A DNA stretch of 15,184 nt from Nanobdellota archaeon (GCA_030695605.1 JAUYQE010000092.1:1-15184), one strand, 5' to 3'. Positions 6,307-13,750 are shown, counted from the first letter of the stretch. A program made the numbers and translations. The notes: a model not told the origin generated them from the sequence alone.

Positions 6307-7800
6307 TCATCTGGCCTTCGGCAGCTGCGTTCCTGCCGGCTGTATGGTTCGTGCGGTTGTCACACTTCTCGTTTTGGCAGTAATGGTCTTGCTGCAATCA
6401 ATCCCTGCTACCGCAAATTCCCGTTCTGAGATACAGGATTTCAGTGCCGGACAGTAGATGCCCGGATTCTTGGCAGGGTTCAAAGCAAATCCTGGCAACA
6501 CATAGCGTGATGGCAGCACGACTACATTCTTTGCCAGGCCATTCACCTGCTGCAAGTTTGCACACGTGAGATCATTTGTCACGAATTCAAAGCTCTGCCA
6601 GTTGAGGAATTTTGCTGCAAAGTCATAATTGGGATCGGCATCACAGTTGGCCATAACCGGCTCGATGCTTTCCCCTCGTGATGTTTTAAGGATGTGATAC
6701 GAAACGCTCTTCTCTCCATCCTGCACCTGCACGCACATATCGACAAAGGGCACTAAGGGATAAAACGTATTCGTTGCCAGATTTCGTTCCAGCGCTTCGG
6801 CAACCGCGGTATCGAGCTCTCCAATGCTTCCAAACTGGATGGCCTGTCCGGTGCTTACGCCCCGCAAGAGTATGATGATGCCGACGACCAGCAGTACCGT
6901 TACGACGCCAATGCTGAGGGTTCTCTTCGTATCCGCACCCCAGCCTGCGCCTCGGCTAGGTGCAGCTTTCCCTCCTTTCTGCTGTTGGTATTTCTGGTAA
7001 TTCTGCCGCATGGTCTCTTTGTAGGCCCATTGAATGTCATCTTCCGCCCAGCCGGCTTGCAGCAATTGTGCTTTGATGTCCGGATATTTCTTTCCTTGCT
7101 GGATGTGCGTCGTTATGTACTTGGCGATTTCCGGCTGCACTTCCCGGCCCTCTTGCTGCCGGCTTTCCTGCCGTTTTCCTTTTTTTAGGACAAAATAAAG
7201 AATCGTTATGGTCGCTCCTAAAACGACCAGGAATATGAAGAATCCCGTCAGGAATTTGGTGAAGCTGCGCTCTTTTTCCACATCAATGCTGAGGCCTTCC
7301 ACGTCCGTTTGCGTTGCGGCTAAGCCCGTTGCTACAGCACCGACTTTCTGGTCAAAGTCTGCTTGGAGGGTGGTGTCTTTTTCTTCCAATGAATCCACTT
7401 GCTGCTGCAGAATCCCTTGCTGGGCCTGGGTGGATTGCACTTCATCCCGCAACGCCAGCGAAAAATCTTCCAAAGCCTTGACTCGTGATTCAACGGAGGC
7501 AGAGGCGCTTCGTAACGCTAAGAGCTCATCTTGCAGCCCTTGGATAACGGATTCGTTAATCGTTGGAGCTGCTGCGGTTTCTGTATCAGCAGTGTCTGCT
7601 TCTGCAGCATCGGCTCCCTCCGGGCCACCATCTTCCGTGATGAGCGCACAGAAGCCTTCTGTACAGTAGCTCATTCCCTCGCCATACACATACGTGCATT
7701 CTTCATCAACCGCGCACTCGAGGTCCGTCAATTCATCGGCGAGCGCTAAGACAGGCAGAACCAAGAGCAGAACTATTATAATCCCTGAAAATCGTACCAT
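6307..7800 (-). CDS. Two-TM membrane protein with Cys-rich ectodomains, coiled coil and UBA-like cytosolic domain
   Basis: I know no named family for this 497-aa protein. In order it shows a signal peptide (1-21, hydrophobic core then ALAD); a short domain with four cysteines (29, 35, 46, 51); an acidic Ala/Thr-rich linker (55-80); a coiled coil (about 85-150); a TM helix (182-205) followed by KKGKRQ; a small helical domain (222-262) with the pattern YI...G......I...L..AGW....I..A, like UBA or other three-helix folds; a second TM helix (295-313); and a C-terminal domain with six cysteines (356, 386, 413, 450, 456, 469). The topology would put both Cys domains outside and the UBA-like domain inside, with probable disulfides. 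Proteins of this layout look typical of DPANN surfaces, but the role is unknown. GAGG lies directly before the ATG, too close to act as a normal ribosome binding site. Confidence 0.8.
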   Translation of the reverse strand: MVRFSGIIIVLLLVLPVLALADELTDLECAVDEECTYVYGEGMSYCTEGFCALITEDGGPEGADAAEADTADTETAAAPTINESVIQGLQDELLALRSASASVESRVKALEDFSLALRDEVQSTQAQQGILQQQVDSLEEKDTTLQADFDQKVGAVATGLAATQTDVEGLSIDVEKERSFTKFLTGFFIFLVVLGATITILYFVLKKGKRQESRQQEGREVQPEIAKYITTHIQQGKKYPDIKAQLLQAGWAEDDIQWAYKETMRQNYQKYQQQKGGKAAPSRGAGWGADTKRTLSIGVVTVLLVVGIIILLRGVSTGQAIQFGSIGELDTAVAEALERNLATNTFYPLVPFVDMCVQVQDGEKSVSYHILKTSRGESIEPVMANCDADPNYDFAAKFLNWQSFEFVTNDLTCANLQQVNGLAKNVVVLPSRYVLPGFALNPAKNPGIYCPALKSCISEREFAVAGIDCSKTITAKTRSVTTARTIQPAGTQLPKAR

Positions 7801-7830
7801 CCTCTTTTCCGGGAGAAGAAGGGCGTCTTT

Positions 7831-7840
7831 TATTTATATA
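7831..7840 (-). promoter_or_regulatory. TATA box for the membrane-protein gene
   Basis: TATATAAATA on the minus strand is centred about 35 nt upstream of ATG 7800. The predicted transcript start falls near 7808-7810, giving a leader of only about 8-10 nt that contains GAGG. Confidence 0.6.
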
Positions 7841-7897
7841 TGTTTTCTTTTATGGGATGGGAAACAGCCTCTGGGAAATGATAAAGATTTCAGTAAA

Positions 7898-7915
7898 AAT
7901 GCTCAGAATGCTCAA
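7898..7915. repeat. Tandem 9-bp repeat upstream of serS
   Basis: AATGCTCAG is followed directly by AATGCTCAA. The repeat ends 11 bp before the serS TATA box, where an archaeal activator or repressor could sit. It may also be chance. Confidence 0.3.
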
Positions 7916-7926
7916 GAACTCGTAAG

Positions 7927-7937
7927 TTTTATATAAG
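7927..7937 (+). promoter_or_regulatory. TATA box for serS
   Basis: TTTTATATAAG is centred about 25 nt before ATG 7957, the standard spacing for a leaderless archaeal transcript. It is probably the promoter for serS and the overlapping CYTH gene. Confidence 0.65.
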
Positions 7938-7956
7938 AAGAGAAAGTTGTTTTGCC

Positions 7957-9366
7957 ATGCTTGACATCCATTTCGTCCGGGAACATCCGGAGATTGTAAA
8001 AGCGTCAGAGAAAAAGCGGAATCGGGATCCGCAGCTGGTTCATGAGGTTCTCGCTGCAGATGAGCGCTGGCGGAAAACATTGCAGGACGTGGAGAAGCTG
8101 AAGCACCAGCGCAATGTGGTTTCTGAAGACATCAATCAGGCCAAGAAGCAGAAGAATGAAGCGCTGGCACAGGAAAAGATACAGCAGATGCGGCAGGTGG
8201 TGGAAGACATTAAGCAGGGGGAGTATGCCGCTCAGAAATTCCTGCAGCAGCGCGATCAGTTGCTGAAAAAAGTAGGCAATGTTCTTGATAAAAGCGTTCC
8301 CGCTGGAAAAGACGAAACAGAAAATAAGGAACTTAAAAAATGGGGAAAAATTCCAAAATTTAGTTTTCCGCATAAAGACCATATTGAGCTGGGACTGGCA
8401 CTCGACTTGATTGATCTTGATACCGCAGCCAGCGTGTCGGGAGCCCGCTTTTATTACCTGAAGAACGAAGCCGTCCTGCTGCATCTGGCTTTGCAGCGGT
8501 TTGCCATCGATATGCTCGTGAAAAAAGGCTTCACGATGGTTCTCCCGCCGTTCATGCTGAACAAAGCCGCTTTAGAAGGCGGCGTTAATCTCGCCGAATT
8601 TCAGGACACCATTTACAAAATCGAGGGTGAAGATCTGTATCTCATCGGCACGTCCGAGCATCCTCTGGTTGCTTTAAAGAAGGATCAACTGCTTCGGGAA
8701 GAAGAATTGCCGCTGAAAATGGGGGGAGTGAGCACGTGCTTCCGCAAAGAAGCGGGAGCGCACGGCCGAGACACAAAAGGAGTGTTTCGGGTGCATCAGT
8801 TTGACAAAGTCGAGCAGGTTGTCTATTGCCTGCCGGAAGATTCGCCAAAATACTTCCAAGAGATACAGGCGATTACGGAATCCATCTTTCAGAAACTGGG
8901 AATCCCCTACCGGGTGGTCACGATCTGCAGTGGCGATATCGGCAACAAGCAAGCTCTTCAATATGATGTTGAGGCCTGGCTTCCGGGACAAAATGACCAG
9001 AAAGGCGCCTATCGGGAAGTGACTTCTTGCAGCAATTGCCTGGATTATCAAGCTGTCACACTGAATACCAAAGTGCTCCGCAAAGATGGGCAGAAAGAAT
9101 ATGTGCATCTGCTCAACAATACTGCTTTGGCCACGCCTCGCGCTTTAGTAGCGGTTCTCGAAAACTTCCAGACCAAGCAAGGCACCGTCAAGATTCCGCG
9201 AGTGCTCTGGCCGTATATGAGCGGCGTGAAAGAGATTGGCAAGAAAAAAAGGCAGAAAGGAAAAACGGTTGCAGCGAAGAAAGAAGCGGGAAAGAAAAGC
9301 ACAGCCAGCCTGAGAAAGAAAAAAGTGACGGGAAAACAAACCGCCCCGCAAAAAAAGCGCCGATGA
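7957..9366 (+). CDS. serS: Seryl-tRNA synthetase with a lysine-rich C-terminal tail
   Basis: This 469-aa class II synthetase charges tRNA-Ser with serine in the cytosol. The N-terminal tRNA-binding coiled coil covers about 28-110. The catalytic domain has the TSE signature GTSEHPLVA (231-239), motif 2 FRKEAGAHGRDTKGVFRVHQF (262-282) with the ATP-binding arginine, and motif 3 LNNTALATPRALVAVLENFQ (386-405). It is the common SerRS type, not the rare methanogen form. The core ends near residue 425 as expected, but 41 further residues follow in which 19 are Lys or Arg (KKKRQKGK...QKKRR). Such a tail could add nonspecific RNA binding, which is inference. The stop overlaps the start of the CYTH gene (ATGA). 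Confidence 0.97.
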   Translation: MLDIHFVREHPEIVKASEKKRNRDPQLVHEVLAADERWRKTLQDVEKLKHQRNVVSEDINQAKKQKNEALAQEKIQQMRQVVEDIKQGEYAAQKFLQQRDQLLKKVGNVLDKSVPAGKDETENKELKKWGKIPKFSFPHKDHIELGLALDLIDLDTAASVSGARFYYLKNEAVLLHLALQRFAIDMLVKKGFTMVLPPFMLNKAALEGGVNLAEFQDTIYKIEGEDLYLIGTSEHPLVALKKDQLLREEELPLKMGGVSTCFRKEAGAHGRDTKGVFRVHQFDKVEQVVYCLPEDSPKYFQEIQAITESIFQKLGIPYRVVTICSGDIGNKQALQYDVEAWLPGQNDQKGAYREVTSCSNCLDYQAVTLNTKVLRKDGQKEYVHLLNNTALATPRALVAVLENFQTKQGTVKIPRVLWPYMSGVKEIGKKKRQKGKTVAAKKEAGKKSTASLRKKKVTGKQTAPQKKRR

Positions 9367-9896
9367 AAGAGATAGAAGTGAAAATTCTGGAAGTCGATGT
9401 TGGCGAAATCGAGCGAAAGCTGTTGGACTGCGGAGCAAAACGAGTTTTTGACGGCGAGATTGTTGCCTCGTATTTTGATTTTTCCGATAATTCGTTAGGC
9501 CAGCAGCAGAAAGTGCTGCGGCTGCGGCAAGTCGGGAAGAGTACCGAACTGGCACTCAAAGTTCAGGAAGATGCAGATGATGCCGAGGCCAAAATCAGGC
9601 AGGAATATCAGGTACTCGTCAGCGAGCCGGAAATCGCTAGGCAGATTCTAGAGGGGCTGGGCTTGCGGGAATGCCGAAAAATCCAGAAACATCGCTCTTC
9701 TTACTGCTTCGCTGATCCTGCAGGCGGAGCGATTCACTTTGAGCTGGATACGTTTCCTGACATTCCAACTTTTCTGGAAATTGAAGCGCCCACGCTCGAC
9801 GAGGTGTATCGGTACGTTGCTACATTGGGATTTTCCCGAGAGGACGCGAAACCATGGTCTTTTGCAGATGTGCTGCGGCATTACGGAAAGGCTTAG
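9363..9896 (+). CDS. CYTH-domain protein (CyaB/thiamine triphosphatase-like)
   Basis: This 177-aa protein starts at ATG 9363, inside the serS stop codon (ATGA), so translation is probably coupled. The opening EIEVK (E3, E5, K7) is the diagnostic ExExK of the CYTH triphosphate tunnel fold. Further basic and acidic tunnel residues follow: LRLR (R53, R55), LALK (K66), RQEY (E81), FELD (127-129) and FLEIE (E139, E141). CYTH enzymes bind a triphosphate with two metal ions. Known members are class IV adenylate cyclases, thiamine triphosphatases and inorganic triphosphatases, and in archaea the substrate is usually unassigned. Nothing here decides between them. Cytosolic. Confidence 0.9.
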   Translation: MKEIEVKILEVDVGEIERKLLDCGAKRVFDGEIVASYFDFSDNSLGQQQKVLRLRQVGKSTELALKVQEDADDAEAKIRQEYQVLVSEPEIARQILEGLGLRECRKIQKHRSSYCFADPAGGAIHFELDTFPDIPTFLEIEAPTLDEVYRYVATLGFSREDAKPWSFADVLRHYGKA

Positions 9897-9909
9897 CAGA
9901 ATGCTAAGT
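9893..9909. terminator. Small symmetric hairpin between convergent genes
   Basis: CTTAGC (loop AGAAT) GCTAAG overlaps the stop codon of the CYTH gene and lies just past the end of the gene ending at 9921. The stem is only 6 bp with no clear T-tract on the plus strand, so it is a weak bidirectional terminator candidate. Confidence 0.3.
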
Positions 9910-9920
9910 AGAAAAGCACT

Positions 9921-11003
9921 TTATCCATAATTCGTGATGTTCCGATACCATGTCTGGTCTTTATTCCGTCTGAGAAAACTCCGCTGCTTAAATCCTAGGC
10001 GCTGAGCCGTTCCGTCGTAAATAGCGAGGGCACGTTCCAGCGGCAACCCCCCACATTTTCTCCAAACGTTATCGTAGCCGCTTTGGATGCCCACTTCGGT
10101 AAATCCAAGCTTACCCGCCAAGTGCAGCACGCTTTCTACCAGCAGCTTCTTCCAGTCGAGCGGTTCCAGGCCCCAGCTGCCTCCTTTGCCAATTTCTTTT
10201 TTTTGTTCATCAATAAGCAGGGGCTTTACCCCTTGCAGTTGATAGATAACCAGCGTTTTCGGAGAGACAGGCAGGATTCCGGCAACTGCAGCCGGCGCAT
10301 CGTTCCAGAAGAGAGAAAGAGCCATCGGGACATCGAGGTACACGGAAATTTTTTGATGGGTCTTTTCTATTATCCTGTTGTCCCATATTTTTACGTATCC
10401 TCGGCAATTCTCTTTGGCGTGTAGCGGCTGGATGTGGTATTCGCTAGAGCGTTGCCGGGGAAAAGTTCTGCCCTCTTTCACATTGCCCCGAAGCAAAGCT
10501 TCCAAGTCAATGGAAATAAGAGTTTCTTGAAGGGAATCAATGCAATCAGCGATAGCAAAAATCGTTTCCCGGCGGTACAGCGTCGGGGGGGTTACTGTCG
10601 TGAACTCGGCTGCGGTTGTGCAGGCGCGGACCATGGTTCGCTTGTTTTTTCCGGTGAGCTTTTGTACGTCCTCATCGTTCCAAAGCCCCGTGAAAAAAAT
10701 TTTTTCTTTATAAGCAAGCAGCCAGAGAAAAGTGTCTTGGCCAAACTGCTCAGAGATAGCCTCTGGGGGGAAATAACTAAGCAGGTGGGCGAGACAATCC
10801 TCGTTGGACCAGTACCCCATCGCACTCTTTTTCTTCTGCAACGCCTGCAAGGATCCCAAAGAACCATCCAGAGAGCGGGTTCTTCGCAGACTCTGCAGGA
10901 TTTCAGGGACGGTCCACCCCCTTTTTTTAACCTCTGCTTCCGTTCGTTGGCATATCTTCGGAGAAGCATCCAGGAGTTCTTCTAATCTCTTGATGAAGCG
11001 CAT
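9921..11003 (-). CDS. Hypothetical protein with possible GNAT-like C-terminal domain
   Basis: I do not recognise this 360-aa protein. ATG 11003 is supported by a TATA box 26 nt upstream. The N-terminal half (1-130) is helical and charged, with the stretches LAHLLSYFPPEAI and DTFLWLLAYKEKIFFTGLW. The middle (180-225) contains SSEYHIQPLHAKENCRGYVK. The C-terminal third has a pattern reminiscent of GNAT acyltransferases: strand LVIYQLQGV (251-259), a helix LLVESVLHLAGKLG (287-300), strand FTEVGI, and YDGTAQRLGFK (329-339) near the end, where GNAT enzymes often have a tyrosine followed by GF. No clean acetyl-CoA P-loop (R/QxxGxG/A) is visible, so this is tentative. No TM or signal peptide. The gene is divergent from Orc1/Cdc6 and convergent with the CYTH gene. 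Confidence 0.7.
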   Translation of the reverse strand: MRFIKRLEELLDASPKICQRTEAEVKKRGWTVPEILQSLRRTRSLDGSLGSLQALQKKKSAMGYWSNEDCLAHLLSYFPPEAISEQFGQDTFLWLLAYKEKIFFTGLWNDEDVQKLTGKNKRTMVRACTTAAEFTTVTPPTLYRRETIFAIADCIDSLQETLISIDLEALLRGNVKEGRTFPRQRSSEYHIQPLHAKENCRGYVKIWDNRIIEKTHQKISVYLDVPMALSLFWNDAPAAVAGILPVSPKTLVIYQLQGVKPLLIDEQKKEIGKGGSWGLEPLDWKKLLVESVLHLAGKLGFTEVGIQSGYDNVWRKCGGLPLERALAIYDGTAQRLGFKQRSFLRRNKDQTWYRNITNYG

Positions 11004-11025
11004 GAACTGCTCCGTCTCCCCGTCT

Positions 11026-11033
11026 TTTATAAA
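11026..11033 (-). promoter_or_regulatory. TATA box for the 360-aa hypothetical gene
   Basis: TTTATAAA is centred about 26 nt upstream of ATG 11003 on the minus strand, consistent with a leaderless transcript. Confidence 0.6.
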
Positions 11034-11147
11034 TCTTTCCGAATATGACTACCAAAAAGTAACTCTTTATAATCACCACCCTGTTTAATTGTAAGTGAGT
11101 TTCGTGCTGTAAAGCTGGATAACAGAGGCCTGCTGACGATACACAAC

Positions 11148-11157
11148 TTTAATATAA
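11148..11157 (+). promoter_or_regulatory. TATA box for the Orc1/Cdc6 gene
   Basis: TTTAATATAA is centred about 27 nt upstream of ATG 11180, again implying a leaderless mRNA. A second TATA-like stretch (TTTATAAT, near 11065) is further upstream and less well placed. Confidence 0.55.
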
Positions 11158-11179
11158 CATAAAGCAAAAAGCTGCTCTC

Positions 11180-12247
11180 ATGCCCCTCTTTAAAGAGCTG
11201 CTCCGTTCCGGGGAATCATTGTTCCGGGACACCGTGATGCTGGATTTTGATTTCCAGCCCAAAGTGATGCAGTACCGGGAGAGCGAGCAGCAGCGCTTTG
11301 CGATTGCCATACGGCCCCTGCTGCAAAGCCAGACGGGCAGGAACTTATTTGTGTACGGCGCTCCGGGCATCGGCAAAACGACGGCTTGCAAGCACGTGCT
11401 GCGTGAGCTGGAAGGAGAGACCGATACCATTACCCCACTGTATGTGAATTGCTGGAAAGAGAATACGACCTACAAAATTTTCTACAATCTGGGTGAGCAG
11501 CTGGGCTTTGCCTTTCTCCAGAACAAGAAAACGTCGGAGCTGTTTGCGTTGATCAAGAACAAGCTGAACAAGCAGAGCGCGGTGTTTGTGTTTGATGAGA
11601 TTGATAAGCTGGAAGAGACAGATTTTTTATACACGATTCTGGAAGACATTTACCGCAAAGCGATTTTTTTGATAACGAACTATCGAGATAGCTATACGAA
11701 TTTTGACGAGCGCATCCGCAGCCGGCTGGCGCCAGAGTTCCTGGCTTTTCGTACGTATAATGAGCAGGAGATCGCCGGCATTTTGCGGACCCGGCGGGAT
11801 TACGCTTTTGTGCAGGGCTGCTGGGACGAAGAAGCATTCAAAGAACTCGTCGAGAAATGCACGGAAACCATGGACGTGCGCGTGGGCTTGTATCTCATGC
11901 AGGAAGCGGGCCGCATTGCGGAAGAGAAAAGTGCCCGGCAGATCACGCTGCTGCATGTTGCGGAAGCCGTGCGCAAAGTGGACGATTTTCACGTCAAGCC
12001 CAAAGAAGACCTTGATGATGAAACGCAGGACCTGCTGCAGCTGGTGAAAGAGCAGAGCGGCCTGAAGATGGGAGAGCTTTACGATGCATATCTGGCATCG
12101 GGGAAAGAGCTGAGCTATAAGAGCTTCCAGCGGCGCATTGCCAAGCTGAGCGATGGGCGCTTTATCAAAACAGAGAAGGTTTCCGGCGATGGGGGCAATA
12201 CGACGTTGGTGCATTATGCCGTCGAGAAGAAGCTGACGGAGTTCTGA
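11180..12247 (+). CDS. Orc1/Cdc6-family replication initiator ATPase
   Basis: This 355-aa AAA+ protein has Walker A GAPGIGKT (60-67), Walker B VFVFDE (135-140), sensor-1 asparagine in LITNYRD (N167), an arginine-rich RIRSRL (178-183) in the position of the arginine finger, and sensor-2 DVRVGL (R234). After the lid comes a winged-helix region (about 280-345). In archaea, Orc1/Cdc6 proteins bind origins and load the MCM helicase. Some paralogues are regulatory or plasmid-borne. The length is at the short end for the family. The adjacent 176-bp divergent spacer lacks recognisable origin recognition boxes, so this copy may not mark an origin. Confidence 0.92.
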   Translation: MPLFKELLRSGESLFRDTVMLDFDFQPKVMQYRESEQQRFAIAIRPLLQSQTGRNLFVYGAPGIGKTTACKHVLRELEGETDTITPLYVNCWKENTTYKIFYNLGEQLGFAFLQNKKTSELFALIKNKLNKQSAVFVFDEIDKLEETDFLYTILEDIYRKAIFLITNYRDSYTNFDERIRSRLAPEFLAFRTYNEQEIAGILRTRRDYAFVQGCWDEEAFKELVEKCTETMDVRVGLYLMQEAGRIAEEKSARQITLLHVAEAVRKVDDFHVKPKEDLDDETQDLLQLVKEQSGLKMGELYDAYLASGKELSYKSFQRRIAKLSDGRFIKTEKVSGDGGNTTLVHYAVEKKLTEF

Positions 12248-12293
12248 GAAAGGCCGAAGATGCTGCACGTGCCCAAGTGCCATTGGGGAAGCT

Positions 12294-12584
12294 CTAGGAG
12301 CTTTCCTGCATATAGTCGACAACCATGCTAATTATTTTTCTTACGGTTTCATTGCAGTCTTTAAAAGAGATTTTATCTAAAACTTCAATCCCATATCTTC
12401 TGATAACGTCACTCATCAAAGCATGGATAAATGATTGCGTTGCGCCTTCTATCCCTGCAAAGTTGAGTATGATCCCTTCTTTTGTTTCTATGGCGGGAAT
12501 TATTTTTTTGAGCCGAAGGTCTCTCGCTACGTCTTTATTCTCTGCAAACGTGCCAGTAAGTTTTGCTATTTTAATCTCTTTCAT
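12294..12584 (-). CDS. STAS-like (DUF4325-type) protein
   Basis: This 96-aa protein starts at ATG 12584, overlapping the stop of the GHKL ATPase gene by 4 nt (ATGA), so the two are co-translated. The central stretch GIILNFAGIEGATQSFIHAL (37-56) resembles the STAS-like DUF4325 pattern: a buried strand with N-F/D, then a residue run ending in SF before a helix. STAS domains in bacterial partner-switch systems (SpoIIAA type) bind GHKL kinases (SpoIIAB type) and can be phosphorylated on a Ser/Thr. Here the T49/S51 region would be the equivalent site, which is inference. It is small, soluble and has no signal peptide. Its function in archaea is not established. Confidence 0.75.
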   Translation of the reverse strand: MKEIKIAKLTGTFAENKDVARDLRLKKIIPAIETKEGIILNFAGIEGATQSFIHALMSDVIRRYGIEVLDKISFKDCNETVRKIISMVVDYMQESS

Positions 12585-13546
12585 ATGAACCTCGGCTTCC
12601 TATATTTCTCTTTTTTCCGTTCTTTAATCTCTTTGAGATAGACTCCCCCAATAAGGTCCAAAAGGCCAGTGAACTCTTTTGTTTTATCCAATGCCATATC
12701 TACCCCCACGACGGTCCCCTGCCAAGCCGGATAATCCTCCCCTTTGGAGTGCCTATCTTGGAAAGGATCACCATGCGGGACAATTTTTTTCAGGCGGGGT
12801 TCGCTTTTTAATAACTTATACATCGCATTGCCGCTATAAATCATAAAAAATTCCCTATTGACCTGGGCGATGGATTTAATGAAAAAAAGGCCAGCCCCCG
12901 CATTATATTCCGTGCCCCCTATCCTTTGCGTGGTTCCGGTTATTCCCGGGGTAAGAGCCAGCTGTATGGCTTCCAGATGCGTGCTTGCGGGATAGGCATT
13001 ATTGATGGTTTTCTTTATGCCGACCCCGGTATCGACGATGCCAAATCTGATCGTGTTGCTTTTTTGGTAATATTGTGCTGAAACAATTGCTGCACTCTTT
13101 GATTCGGCATGCTCTAAGACATTTCTTACGAGCTCGCTAATAATATATTTTAGTGGTTCTGCTTGTTTCGGCTCTACATGAAGCAACGGCACAATCTCCG
13201 AGATAAATGCCGTTAATCCTGCGGAGTTCGTTATTCTGGTAAGCGGTATGAACCGGCCCGCTGATTCGTGCTCAATAATGGTTTTATCGGTGGGAAAGTT
13301 CAACAAGGTAAATAAGCCCATCCGCTGCAGATAATGTTTCGATTTTGCCTCCAGCTTCTCACTGCTGATGTTCTTGGGGTTCACTTGGAGCCCCAAAGCA
13401 GCAACCATACACAGGACGACGGGATGTATGGAAATCCACTGCTTGTTGGCACTGATGTTCAATTGTTTGGGATGGGAAAAGTCCATTTTCTTTAAAAACG
13501 GGTCGATATTCCCGAGGAAAGCACTGTTTGGCAAGTATATTTTCAT
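12581..13546 (-). CDS. GHKL-type (HATPase_c) ATPase, histidine-kinase or anti-sigma-like
   Basis: This 321-aa protein starts at ATG 13546, 26 nt from a TATA box. The C-terminal two thirds hold a GHKL ATP-binding fold: N-box ELVRNVLEHAES (E138, N142), G1 box FGIVDTGVGI (168-177, D172), and G2 box NAGAGLFFIK (215-224). There is no dimerisation helix with a phosphoacceptor histidine and no TM sensor, so it is not an ordinary sensor histidine kinase. The first 120 residues (including KQWISIHPVVLCMVAALGL) are a domain I cannot name. The layout fits free-standing GHKL ATPases that pair with STAS-like partners, and the next gene is exactly such a partner. The tail is strongly basic (KEIKERKKEKYRK). 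It shares a promoter region with the kinase at 13771. Confidence 0.85.
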   Translation of the reverse strand: MKIYLPNSAFLGNIDPFLKKMDFSHPKQLNISANKQWISIHPVVLCMVAALGLQVNPKNISSEKLEAKSKHYLQRMGLFTLLNFPTDKTIIEHESAGRFIPLTRITNSAGLTAFISEIVPLLHVEPKQAEPLKYIISELVRNVLEHAESKSAAIVSAQYYQKSNTIRFGIVDTGVGIKKTINNAYPASTHLEAIQLALTPGITGTTQRIGGTEYNAGAGLFFIKSIAQVNREFFMIYSGNAMYKLLKSEPRLKKIVPHGDPFQDRHSKGEDYPAWQGTVVGVDMALDKTKEFTGLLDLIGGVYLKEIKERKKEKYRKPRFI

Positions 13547-13548
13547 GC

Positions 13549-13638
13549 TTACCGGGAATTTGTTATCATTTATAAATGTTTCTAAAACATCCGGGAATCC
13601 CGGTAAAAATTTTTTTCCCCTATAATCCCGGTAAAAAC
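13549..13638. repeat. Three copies of a CCCGGTAA motif in the divergent promoter region
   Basis: AATCCCGGTAAAAA occurs at 13596-13609 and again at 13624-13637, exactly 28 bp apart. An inverted copy (TTACCGGGAATT) lies at 13549-13560, between the TATA box and start codon of the GHKL gene. The first direct copy is also the right half of a perfect 13-bp palindrome, CCGGGAATCCCGG (13591-13603). The positions flank the minus-strand TATA box, as an operator would. Bound factor unknown. Confidence 0.6.
13569..13576 (-). promoter_or_regulatory. TATA box for the GHKL-STAS operon
   Basis: TTTATAAA is centred about 26 nt upstream of ATG 13546 on the minus strand. One copy of the CCCGGTAA motif lies between it and the start codon, and two more lie just upstream. 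Confidence 0.65.
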
Positions 13639-13740
13639 AACCGCATTTTTCTGCTGTTCAGAGGAGTGGCCAGTTCCTTTTTGGAAAGAAAAAAGCCAGT
13701 TATTGGTGGACTTCTTAACAGTAGTACTATTATACAAACA

Positions 13741-13750
13741 TTTTTAAATT
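13741..13750 (+). promoter_or_regulatory. TATA box for the right-hand kinase
   Basis: TTTTTAAATT is centred about 26 nt before ATG 13771. This spacing is why I start the kinase at 13771 and not at the in-frame ATG at 13576, which lies on top of the opposite gene's TATA box. Confidence 0.55.

Noticed and set aside
10434..10985. 183-codon plus-strand ORF opposite the 360-aa hypothetical gene
   Set aside because: The minus-strand gene has a well-placed TATA box and normal protein composition. The plus ORF has no start signals and looks like an antisense shadow.
11004..11179. Replication origin next to the Orc1/Cdc6 gene
   Set aside because: Origins often sit there in archaea, but this 176-bp spacer shows no repeated origin recognition boxes, no G-rich element and no long AT-rich unwinding region beyond ordinary promoters.
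12288..12306. Short hairpin AAGCTC-TAG-GAGCTT at the end of the STAS-like gene as a terminator
   Set aside because: The stem is only 6 bp and overlaps the last codons, and no T-tract follows it on either strand, so it could easily be chance.
11627..12322. 231-codon minus-strand ORF opposite Orc1/Cdc6
   Set aside because: It lies entirely across a gene with intact AAA+ motifs, has no domain of its own, and has shadow-like composition.
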